The translations under genes were made by a program, and so were the position numbers. Positions 1 to 6,538 of a stretch of 8,421 bases of DNA are shown piece after piece (position 1 is the stretch's first letter; the number at the start of each line of letters is the position of its first letter). Below the pieces are notes generated by a model. The model was not told the origin of the DNA. It saw only the letters and a program-made list of their open reading frames with translations, and did no database searches. Origin of the DNA: JAKORR01 sp964608495 (GTDB lineage Bacteria > Armatimonadota > Zipacnadia > Zipacnadales > FEN-943); contig CAZSOQ010000231.1 in NCBI GenBank assembly GCA_964608495.1, forward strand, positions 1 to 8,421, read 5' to 3'.

Positions 1-70
1 CGCGCCTTTGCTCTTTCCCCCCCAAACCCTATCCTGCGGGAACTGAACACTCCCCGGGCACGGCCGGCAC

Positions 71-100
71 TTGCCCCAACAGGAGCCGGTGGGGTATACT
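71..100 (+). promoter_or_regulatory. Sigma70-type promoter of the tRNA gene
   Basis: A -35-like TTGCCC (71-76) and a -10-like TATACT (95-100) are separated by 18 bp. The -10 matches the consensus at five of six positions. Transcription would begin near 107, a few bases before the mature tRNA 5' end at 112, which suits a short leader removed by RNase P. This is the only clear promoter I see in the window. It could also supply read-through transcription of the large gene downstream if the hairpin at 204-234 is leaky. Confidence 0.65.
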
Positions 101-111
101 TGTCGCGACGG

Positions 112-183
112 GGGCCTGTAGCTCAGCGGTAGAGCGGCCGGCTCATAACCGGTTAGGCGGGGGTTCGAATCCCTCCGGGCCCA
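112..183 (+). tRNA. tRNA with CAU anticodon, probably tRNA-Ile2 (lysidine type), otherwise elongator tRNA-Met
   Basis: The 72-nt cloverleaf is complete. The acceptor stem 112-118/176-182 pairs fully with one G-U. The D-stem is GCTC/GAGC (121-124/132-135). The anticodon stem is 137-141/149-153 with loop CTCATAA and anticodon CAT at 144-146. The T-arm has a TTCGAAT loop (164-170). The discriminator is A183 and no CCA is encoded. G1-C72 is paired, so this is not a bacterial initiator tRNA. The acceptor carries C4-G69 and C5-G68, which are known E. coli determinants for the lysidine synthetase TilS, and the arm resembles bacterial tRNA-Ile2, so I favour an isoleucine tRNA reading AUA. Elongator tRNA-Met remains possible. 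Confidence 0.93.
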
Positions 184-203
184 CCCTGTGACGCCAAGTC
201 TCC

Positions 204-234
204 CGCCACTCCTGCCCAGGCACCAGGAGTGGCG
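204..234 (+). terminator. Perfect 11-bp hairpin after the tRNA, possible terminator
   Basis: CGCCACTCCTG (204-214) and its exact complement CAGGAGTGGCG (224-234) flank a 9-nt loop. The next bases, ATACTGTTATT, are moderately T-rich but do not form a classical uninterrupted U-tract. The hairpin lies 20 nt after the tRNA end, where a terminator is expected, and about 40 nt before the ATG of the next gene, so it could instead act as a leader structure. An in-frame GTG at 229 lies inside the right arm and is a poor start candidate. Confidence 0.5.
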
Positions 235-276
235 ATACTGTTATTGGGGTCCGCTGGGCCGAGCCGGGGATCGCAC

Positions 277-3200
277 ATGATTGCCGTCATCGCAGATCAG
301 GTCAAGGCCTTCCGCCACCAGCTTGGGAAGCACGTTGTCTTCGCCGGAAGCCGCGCCGTCCTTCAGCCCTACGAAGCCACGGTCCAGCAGATGCTGGCGC
401 GTATGGCCCTCGAGTGGGCGGGCGACCGCGTAGCCAGCGTGCCTCCCGATCGGCGCGCCGCCGCGGCCGTCGAGGCCTTTGCTCAGGCCCACCCGTCGGG
501 AGCCGACCGCGCCGCAGTTCTGGCCCCCATGATCACCGACCTGCGCGCCGGCGAGGGCCACGTCCAGCTCGCCCGGCTCATCAAGGACGGCTACGTCCCC
601 CTGCTCTTCACCATGTCGCCCGACGACTCCCTCGAGAAGGCCCTGGCGGCCCAGCGGTTGACGGCGGGCGAGGACTACCACTGCGTCGTCGCCGGCTCCG
701 ATTCCCCCGACGCCATCGAGGTGGCCGTTCGCGAATCCACCCGCGTCGTGGTCGTCAAGTGCGGCGGCGACCTGGGCCGTCGCGTGCTGCCTCTCACCGA
801 TGACGAGATCCGCGAGGTCCTCGTCCCAATCTCCGACCTCATCCGCCACGTCTTCCGGCGCGTCGTGATCTTCACGGCCTATGGTGACAGGGACAGGGCC
901 TTCCTGGACTTTGTGCCGACCGACGGCGACAAGGTCTACTGGGTGAACCTGCACATCCCCGTGGCCGACCCGGCCGTCTTCGACGACATGAAGCTGGAGA
1001 GCCCCGACGCCGAGCAGTATCACAAGCTCCAGCCCGAGGTCCTCACGCTCCTCAAGGCTCGCAACTCCGAGCGCAACCTGCTCTGCCGCGAGGCCGGGCG
1101 CTTCAGTGAGTTCTACGGGCGTCTCTACGAGCGCCTGCGCCGACGGACTCGCTCGGAGCGGTACTCGGTCCGCCGCGGCCTGAGCGTGCGCCGCGGCGGC
1201 CCCTTCAAGTTCCTCGAAGCCTTCGACGTCCACGACGCCGACTTCTTCTACGGCCGCGAGCAGGAGGTCCAGCAGCTCTACGACCTGCTGTGCCAGCATC
1301 CTCTCGTCACGCTCTTCGGCCAGTTGGCCGTGGGCAAGACCTCTCTGCTGCGCGCGGGGCTGATCCCCAAGCTGCGCCAGGTGAGCGGCGAGGCCGACGG
1401 CGAGACCGAGCTGCCCTGGATGCCCGCCTACGTCACCTGTGGCCTCAGCTCCTGTGGCGACATCATCCACGCCCTGGCCGCCCACACCGAAGACATCGGC
1501 TTTGACCCCACCACCATCGCCGAGGCCCCAAGCGTCCACGAGGCCGTCCGCCGCGTGCGCGAGCTCACCAACCACCGCCCCGTGCTCCTGTGCGACAGCG
1601 TACACGAGGTATTCCTCAAGCTCAGCGGCGCCGTCCGCCGCGAGCTCGTCGAGCAGCTCGCTGCCGTCGCCGCCGACGACGCCACGCAGGCCCGGGTTGT
1701 CCTCAGCCTTCGCGAGGACTACCTGGGCGAGCTCTACGAGGTCTCCGACGCGCTGCCCCACGTCTTCCACCACGTGCTGCGCCTGCGCAAGTTCACGCGC
1801 GAGCAGGCCGCCGACGCCATCCTCAAACCCGCCGCCAACTTCATGCTCCACTTCGACAAGGAGCTCGTGGACCAGATGCTCGAGGACCTGGACCGCGAGG
1901 GCATCCTCCCGGCGCACCTGCAGATCGTCTGCCACGGCCTGCTCGAACTGGCCGGCCCCGGCCGGCGCTACATCGGTCCCATGCTCTATTCCCGTCTGGG
2001 CGGCGGCCGTAAGCACCTGGACTCCTACCTCAGCCGCGCGATAGGCCAGTTGGCCACCGGCGACCGGCGCCTCGCCTGGCAGATCCTCCAGACGCTGGCC
2101 ACGGCTTCCGAGACGCTGGCTTCGCTCCCTGCTGAGGAGGTAGCCGAGACCGCTGGCGCCAGCCGCGCGGCCTTCGAGCGCGTGCTCGCCCGCCTGGACG
2201 ACATGCGCCTCGTCAGGCCTTCCCACCGCAACGGCTCCCGGCGCCTCGAGCTCATCCACGACCTGCTGGCCGAGGACATCCGTGCCGCGCGCATGAAGGG
2301 CCAGACGCCCACGGCCCAGTCGGCCCACGACATCCTCACCCGCGGCCTGGACGACTTCCGCGCCACGGGCGGCCTGCTGGACCGTAGCGCCATGCACCGC
2401 GTGGACGACGAGCGCGACGACCTCACGCTCTCTGCGCAGGAGCTCGAGCTCGCGATCCGCAGCGCCGTGGCCGAGGGGATAGACCCGCCCTACTGGCTGG
2501 GCCGGCTCGGCGAGCTGCGCGCCAACCGCTACGGCGTGCTCGCCGACCTGCTCGGCAGCGAGGACAGGCAGGTGCGGGCGGCGGCCCTCAAGCACGCCCA
2601 CACCCACCTGGCCCCGCCGCTCATCGAGTCGCTCACGGTTCTGGCCCAGGGCGAGGGTGAAGAGGCGACCCAGGCCACCGAGCTGCTGCGGAGTATGAGG
2701 GGCAGTCTGGTGGCCGCGCTGAGCTCCGAGGACAGCCACGAACGCAGTTGGGCCGCCACGGCCATCAGCCACATCGGCGGCTGCCACCTGCGCGACCTCG
2801 CGGGCGCGCTGGACGACGATCATCCCGCCGCCACCGAGGCAGTGACCGAGGCCCTGCTCCGGCTTGATCCCCGGCGCGCCGTGCGCCTGCTCCTGCGCAG
2901 TCTCACGGGCCCGCGTCCCCGGTGGGCCGCGGCCGATGCCCTCGGACGGCTCGGCCAGGACCAGTCCGTGCTCGCCGCCCTGCAAAAGGCCACCGCCAGG
3001 GCCCCCGACTCGCCCCACATCGCCTACGCCCTGGGACTGGCGCTCACGCGTCAGCGCCGCTACGAGGACGCCGTCGAGGTGCTCGAGACCAGCGTGCGGC
3101 TGGCCGCCACGCAGGGGCTTTCCGCGGCCAGCGCCGAGAAGGCCCTGGACCGCTGCCGTCACGTGCTCGGGCGCTCGCAGCGCGGCGAAGACCGCTGGCC

Positions 3201-4227
3201 CGTGGCCGGCGGATCCCTGGCCCACACCCACTTCGTGCGCGAGACCCTCCAGCCGCCGCTGTCCGAGTTCTGGACGGCCACCCTCGGCGGCGATACCACC
3301 GGCCACCTGGTCGCGGCCAGGGGCCTCATCTTCGTCGGCCTGCGCACCGGCGCCGTGGTGGCCCTGGATGCCGCCTCGGGCACTGAGGTGTGGGCGCGCT
3401 CCCTGGGCTCTCGCATTGAGGTATCGCCCGCCCTGGCCGGCGACCGCGTGCTCTTCGCCACGATGGACGCCAAGCTGGTGGCCTTGTCCTTCGCCGGTGA
3501 CCAGTTGTTCACCGTGGACCTCAGCAGCGCTCCCAGGTCCGCCCTCACCGCCACCAAAGAGACGGTCTTCTTCGGCGACCGCTCCGGCGCCTTCGTCACC
3601 GTGGACCTCGAGTCCCGCGAGTCCGCCGTACGCCACCGCTTCGCCGAGGAGGTCACGGCCTCCGTCTCCTACGCCCACGGCCTGGCCTACGTCGCCTCCT
3701 GGGACGCGACTGTGGTGGCCTTTGACCTTGAGCGGGACCACCCCGCGTGGACCTGGCGCGGCGATGAGCCCGTCGCGGGCGCGGTGGCCGTCGCCGACAC
3801 CGCCGCCGTCTGGGCCTGCGACCAGGGCACCGTGGTCTGCGCCGAGCCCCTCTCCGGCGAGAGGCTGTGGGAGGCCATCTTGCCCGGCGGCTCGCGCGCC
3901 GCTCCTGCCGTCTGCGACGACTACGTGCTCGTCTCGACCCTGGACGGTCACGTGCGCGCCCTCTCCCGGCAGGACGGCGAGCCCGTCTGGGAGTTCGAGA
4001 CGGGCGATCAGGTGCTCTGCGCCCCGCTCATCGCGGGCGATGTGGTCTACGTGGCCAGCCGCGACGGATCCCTCTACGCGGTGTCCCTGGCGGACGGCGA
4101 GGCCCGCTGGCAGTACGCCACCAGCTACGGTGTCTACACCACCCCGGCGCTGGTCGAGGCCACGCTGGTGGCCTCCCTGCGCCAGCGCGACGTGGTCGCC
4201 TTCGTGTCCGAGGAGGAGGTGGAGTAG
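277..4227 (+). CDS. SIR2-like / nSTAND1 ATPase / HEAT-TPR / PQQ beta-propeller multidomain protein
   Basis: This 1316-residue protein is built like a STAND signalling ATPase. Residues 1-300 resemble a SIR2-like domain but are degenerate: GSRA near 24-27, TMSPDD at 112-117 where TTNxDD is usual, KCGGD at 161-165 where KLHGD is usual, then VIFTAYGDRD near 197. An nSTAND1 ATPase follows: FFYGRE near 323-328, Walker A GQLAVGKT 348-355, Walker B-like VLLCD 436-440 with E444, and SLRED 477-481. A winged helix covers about 580-670, ending in IHDLLAEDIR. HEAT-like helices span about 735-900, one TPR 910-945, and PQQ-type blades 995-1314. ATG 277 is chosen because GGGGA lies 6 bp upstream; an in-frame GTG at 229 sits inside a hairpin. 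No signal peptide is seen, so the protein is probably cytoplasmic. The family relation to NLR/Avs proteins is known; a defence role is inference, and regulation or scaffolding are alternatives. A TPR gene follows after 4 bp. Confidence 0.9.
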   Translation: MIAVIADQVKAFRHQLGKHVVFAGSRAVLQPYEATVQQMLARMALEWAGDRVASVPPDRRAAAAVEAFAQAHPSGADRAAVLAPMITDLRAGEGHVQLARLIKDGYVPLLFTMSPDDSLEKALAAQRLTAGEDYHCVVAGSDSPDAIEVAVRESTRVVVVKCGGDLGRRVLPLTDDEIREVLVPISDLIRHVFRRVVIFTAYGDRDRAFLDFVPTDGDKVYWVNLHIPVADPAVFDDMKLESPDAEQYHKLQPEVLTLLKARNSERNLLCREAGRFSEFYGRLYERLRRRTRSERYSVRRGLSVRRGGPFKFLEAFDVHDADFFYGREQEVQQLYDLLCQHPLVTLFGQLAVGKTSLLRAGLIPKLRQVSGEADGETELPWMPAYVTCGLSSCGDIIHALAAHTEDIGFDPTTIAEAPSVHEAVRRVRELTNHRPVLLCDSVHEVFLKLSGAVRRELVEQLAAVAADDATQARVVLSLREDYLGELYEVSDALPHVFHHVLRLRKFTREQAADAILKPAANFMLHFDKELVDQMLEDLDREGILPAHLQIVCHGLLELAGPGRRYIGPMLYSRLGGGRKHLDSYLSRAIGQLATGDRRLAWQILQTLATASETLASLPAEEVAETAGASRAAFERVLARLDDMRLVRPSHRNGSRRLELIHDLLAEDIRAARMKGQTPTAQSAHDILTRGLDDFRATGGLLDRSAMHRVDDERDDLTLSAQELELAIRSAVAEGIDPPYWLGRLGELRANRYGVLADLLGSEDRQVRAAALKHAHTHLAPPLIESLTVLAQGEGEEATQATELLRSMRGSLVAALSSEDSHERSWAATAISHIGGCHLRDLAGALDDDHPAATEAVTEALLRLDPRRAVRLLLRSLTGPRPRWAAADALGRLGQDQSVLAALQKATARAPDSPHIAYALGLALTRQRRYEDAVEVLETSVRLAATQGLSAASAEKALDRCRHVLGRSQRGEDRWPVAGGSLAHTHFVRETLQPPLSEFWTATLGGDTTGHLVAARGLIFVGLRTGAVVALDAASGTEVWARSLGSRIEVSPALAGDRVLFATMDAKLVALSFAGDQLFTVDLSSAPRSALTATKETVFFGDRSGAFVTVDLESRESAVRHRFAEEVTASVSYAHGLAYVASWDATVVAFDLERDHPAWTWRGDEPVAGAVAVADTAAVWACDQGTVVCAEPLSGERLWEAILPGGSRAAPAVCDDYVLVSTLDGHVRALSRQDGEPVWEFETGDQVLCAPLIAGDVVYVASRDGSLYAVSLADGEARWQYATSYGVYTTPALVEATLVASLRQRDVVAFVSEEEVE
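3259..4224 (+). repeat. Beta-propeller blade repeats inside the STAND protein
   Basis: Seven full repeats of about 40 residues, of the form [hydrophobic]-V-x-x-x-x-G-x-[VL]-x-A-[LV]-[DS]-x-x-x-G-x-x-x-W, begin near residues 1017, 1058, 1096, 1136, 1176, 1216 and 1256. An incomplete last repeat (LVASLRQRDVVAFV, near 1298-1311) lacks the W strand. A matching strand (EFWTATLG, about 997-1004) lies before the first blade. This fits an eight-bladed propeller closed by pairing the N- and C-terminal strands. The blades are clearly diverged from each other in protein sequence, so they are not a recent tandem amplification. Confidence 0.75.
4210..4224 (+). promoter_or_regulatory. Purine-rich ribosome-binding region coupling the STAND and TPR genes
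   Basis: The last codons of the STAND gene form a GAGGAGGAGGTGGAG run containing strong Shine-Dalgarno cores: AGGAGG at 4214-4219 and GGAG at 4221-4224. The TPR gene's GTG is at 4232. The STAND stop at 4225-4227 lies between site and start, the classic layout for translational coupling. It also makes the STAND protein end in an acidic EEEVE tail. Confidence 0.65.
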
Positions 4228-4231
4228 CGTC

Positions 4232-5092
4232 GTGGCCCGCCGCGGGAGTGTAGCCCTGAGCGCCGTTGCCACCGGCGGCCTGCTGGCCCTGCTGCCCCAC
4301 CTGCTCGGGCCGGTGGACCAGCCCCGCCGAACCTTCGTGGCGCTGCGCTACCTGGCCTTGGCCCGCGAGGAGCTTCAGGCGCGCCCGGTGAACCGCTGCG
4401 CCGCGGCCAGGGATATAAAGCGCGCGCTGGCCCTCGCACCCCAGGACTCGCTCATCGCGTCCAGCGCCGGCGGCATCCTGGTGCAAGCGGAGGACTACGA
4501 GGCGGCCGTCGAAATCCTGCTGCGCCGGAACCTCACGTCTCCCGAAGACACCATCACCCTCGCCCACGCCCTCCTCATGGTCGGGCGGGACAACGAGGGC
4601 TCCGCCCTCATCCTCAGCACGGTGGAGTCCGCCCACCAGGCCTACCGGGCCAGGGAAATCCCCCGGCTGGCGTATGCCCTGCTGCTCAACAACGCGGCTT
4701 ACGCGCTGACCGAGGGCGATCGGGACGTGATGGCGGCGCGGAGCTTGGCGGACCTTGCCGTGCGCGTCGCTCCCCTCGAGCCGGCCTTCTGCGACACGCT
4801 GGGGTGGGCTCTGTTCAAGCTGCGCGAGACCGACCGGGCGACCTTCTACCTGGAGCGCGCCGCGCGGCAGACCATGGCCCGCCCCGACCCCGTCGTCCTC
4901 TACCACCTGGGCCGCGCTTACGGCTCCCAGAACCGCCGCTCGGAGGCCCGGCGCTTCCTGGTCTGGTCTCTTGCCCTCGACCCCGGCAGGGAGGATGCGC
5001 TGCGAGCTCTGCGGCACCTGTACCGGGTCCTGCCGGCGCCGAGCTACGCCGCCGCGCCGCGACGAGACGACCGCCCGACCTGCTCGGGGTAG
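4232..5092 (+). CDS. TPR-repeat protein with hydrophobic N-terminus
   Basis: This 286-residue protein starts at GTG 4232, supported by GGAG 7 bp upstream and by its position 4 bp after the preceding stop. Residues 1-26 are basic then hydrophobic (ARR, followed by an Ala/Leu/Gly-rich stretch to LLG), which suits a Sec signal or single membrane anchor. The remainder is helical with TPR-type units: near 56-100 (repeated A-x-x-x-L-x-x-A-P pattern), 106-160, and 185-265, where DTLGWALFKL and YHLGRAYGSQ head two typical TPR helices. The C-terminus from about 268 is Pro/Arg-rich and probably disordered. No catalytic motif is visible. TPRs bind other proteins; a partnership with the upstream STAND protein, perhaps at the membrane, is inferred from the tight linkage only. 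I cannot assign it to a named family. Confidence 0.8.
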   Translation: MARRGSVALSAVATGGLLALLPHLLGPVDQPRRTFVALRYLALAREELQARPVNRCAAARDIKRALALAPQDSLIASSAGGILVQAEDYEAAVEILLRRNLTSPEDTITLAHALLMVGRDNEGSALILSTVESAHQAYRAREIPRLAYALLLNNAAYALTEGDRDVMAARSLADLAVRVAPLEPAFCDTLGWALFKLRETDRATFYLERAARQTMARPDPVVLYHLGRAYGSQNRRSEARRFLVWSLALDPGREDALRALRHLYRVLPAPSYAAAPRRDDRPTCSG

Positions 5093-5143
5093 CTTGTGGA
5101 CTCACTCGCCCCGATTGCGCTAAGCTTCCCAGCGATTCCCTAT

Positions 5144-5150
5144 GGAGGGT
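5144..5150 (+). promoter_or_regulatory. Ribosome-binding site of the aminotransferase
   Basis: GGAGGGT lies 5 bp before ATG 5156 (the GGAGG core lies 7 bp before) and fixes that start. In the 63-bp gap after the TPR gene I see no convincing promoter or terminator, so the aminotransferase may share the upstream transcript. Confidence 0.7.
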
Positions 5151-5155
5151 GACCT

Positions 5156-6379
5156 ATGCCGACCCGTCTGTCCGCTCGAGTCCGGAGCCTTAAGGGGTCT
5201 GCCACCGTGCAGTTGGGCGCCAAGGCCAAGGAGATGCAGGACCAGGGCCTCGACGTGATCTCCTTCGCGCTGGGTGAGCCGGATTTCCCCACGCCCGAGC
5301 ACATCTGCGAGGCCGCCCGCCAGGCCCTGGCCGCGGGCAAGACCAAATACACGCCCAGCGCGGGCATCCCCGAGCTGCGCCTGGCCATCGCCGACACCGT
5401 CGCGGCGGACTACGGCATCCCCTGCACGGGCGACCAGGCGGTCGTCGGCAACGGCGGCAAGCACGCCCTGATGAACGCCTGGCAGTGCATCCTCGAGCCC
5501 GCCGACGAGGTCCTTATCCTCGCCCCCTACTGGGTCAGCTACCCGGCCCAGATCGGCCTGTGCGGCGCCGTGCCCGTGGTCGTCAACACCTACACGGAGA
5601 ACGACTTCCAGCCCGACCTCGACGAGGTGCGCTCCCTGGTGTCCGACCGCACCGCGGCGCTGCTCATCAACTCGCCGTCCAACCCCAGCGGGGCCGTCCT
5701 CGAACGATCCCTCATCGAGGGACTGGCCGAGATCGCCGTCGAGGCCGACTGCTGGATCGTCACCGACGAGATCTACCGCCACATCCTCTTCGATGGGCGC
5801 ACTCACTTCAGCCCGGCCATGGTCAGCGACGAGGTGCGTGAACGCACGATCATCCTCGATGGCGCCAGCAAAGCCTACGCCATGACCGGCTGGCGCATGG
5901 GGTGGATGGTGGCGCCCGTCGAGGTGGCCAAGGCCGCCACCCGGCTGCAGGGCCAGGAGACCTCGGGGCCCAACAGCATCGCCCAGTGGGCGGCCCTGGC
6001 CGGACTGCGCGGACCGCAGGACTGCGTGGCCGAGATGCGGGCCGAGTTCGAGCGCCGCCGCGACTACATCGTGCCCGCCCTGGCGGCCATCGAGGGAGTC
6101 AAGATCGGCAACCCGGGAGGCGCCTTCTACGCTTTCCCCGATGTGTCCGCCCACCTCGACGGCCACCTCTCGCATAAGGGCGTGCCCATCACCGACGACA
6201 AGGCCTTCACCACCTACCTGCTGGAGGACGCCCTGATCAGCACCGTGCCGGGCTCGGAGTTCGGCCTGCCCGGCTACATCAGGCTTAGCTTCGCGACGAG
6301 CATGGACAAGATCGAGGAAGGTGTGGCGCGGCTGCGCCGGGCCCTTGTTGGCGACTGCGGCGGCCGCGCCGGCGACTGA
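5156..6379 (+). CDS. PLP-dependent aminotransferase, aspartate / aspartate-prephenate type (class I)
   Basis: The 407-residue protein transfers an amino group between aspartate-type donors and 2-oxo acids such as 2-oxoglutarate, in the cytoplasm with pyridoxal phosphate. GEPDFPTP (40-47) is the family's N-terminal signature. SPSNPSG (173-179) holds the cofactor-contacting Asn176. TDEIY (203-207) supplies Asp204 and Tyr207. DGASKAYAMTGWRMGW carries the Schiff-base Lys239 and phosphate-binding Arg247. GYIRLSF contains Arg376, the usual substrate-carboxylate arginine. The GNGGKHAL segment places Lys101 where subgroup I-gamma/I-beta enzymes such as Thermus AspAT have a lysine for the acidic side chain, so an aspartate or aspartate/prephenate enzyme is likely. 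Prephenate use, for tyrosine/phenylalanine synthesis, cannot be proved here. The length is normal, but the last nine residues (GDCGGRAGD) are encoded by a tandem repeat crossing the stop codon. Confidence 0.93.
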   Translation: MPTRLSARVRSLKGSATVQLGAKAKEMQDQGLDVISFALGEPDFPTPEHICEAARQALAAGKTKYTPSAGIPELRLAIADTVAADYGIPCTGDQAVVGNGGKHALMNAWQCILEPADEVLILAPYWVSYPAQIGLCGAVPVVVNTYTENDFQPDLDEVRSLVSDRTAALLINSPSNPSGAVLERSLIEGLAEIAVEADCWIVTDEIYRHILFDGRTHFSPAMVSDEVRERTIILDGASKAYAMTGWRMGWMVAPVEVAKAATRLQGQETSGPNSIAQWAALAGLRGPQDCVAEMRAEFERRRDYIVPALAAIEGVKIGNPGGAFYAFPDVSAHLDGHLSHKGVPITDDKAFTTYLLEDALISTVPGSEFGLPGYIRLSFATSMDKIEEGVARLRRALVGDCGGRAGD

Positions 6380-6425
6380 CGACGGCCGCGCAGGCGACTG
6401 CGACGGCCGCCCTCGACGGCCGGCC
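6350..6425 (+). repeat. Imperfect 21-22 bp tandem repeat across the aminotransferase stop codon
   Basis: Three copies begin with the identical octamer GGCGACTG at 6350, 6371 and 6393, each followed by a CGRCGGCCGC-type block. A half copy (CGACGGCCGGCC) follows at 6414-6425. The first copy is 21 bp and codes for GDCGGRA. The second is 22 bp because of an extra A at 6379, which creates the TGA stop at 6377-6379. The GC-rich palindromic core CGGCCG may also form structure. No U-tract follows, so I do not call it a terminator. Confidence 0.75.
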
Positions 6426-6538
6426 CGCCGGGCGCGAGGGGAAGACGGTGAGGCGGTGACCTGCCCTCCACCGAGCTATCCACGCGGCGAGACCCAGGAG
6501 GGCCCCGCCATCCTTTGACCGGACGGAGGTAGCGACCA
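6380..6538 (+). other. 159-bp intergenic region before isocitrate dehydrogenase
   Basis: The left part holds the remaining tandem repeat copies and a short GC-rich inverted repeat (GCCCG-CC-GGGC). The right part ends in GGAGGT (6525-6530), a strong ribosome-binding site 8-9 bp before GTG 6539. I see no convincing -35/-10 pair. No small reading frame here has both a ribosome-binding site and recognisable content. Confidence 0.55.

Noticed and set aside
2864..4231. Upstream extension of the TPR gene frame through the second half of the STAND gene
   Set aside because: The extension is Pro/Ser/Arg-rich low-complexity out-of-frame translation of the propeller. The TPR-like protein begins at GTG 4232 with its own ribosome-binding site.
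241..4272. A 1343-codon open frame on the minus strand, antisense to the STAND gene
   Set aside because: High-GC codon use leaves few antisense stops. The translation is Gly/Val/His-rich with no recognisable domain, whereas the plus-strand protein has clear ordered domains.
112..5092. Genomic island inserted at the tRNA
   Set aside because: No integrase, transposase or direct repeat of the tRNA 3' end was found downstream, and base composition looks similar throughout. The tRNA neighbourhood alone is not enough.
5120..6175. Long minus-strand frame opposite the aminotransferase
   Set aside because: It is an antisense shadow with no domain or convincing start, and the plus strand encodes an intact enzyme.
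6321..6518. Possible 65-residue small gene over the aminotransferase end and gap
   Set aside because: Its composition comes from the GC-rich repeat, it overlaps the real gene in another frame and lacks a clear ribosome-binding site.
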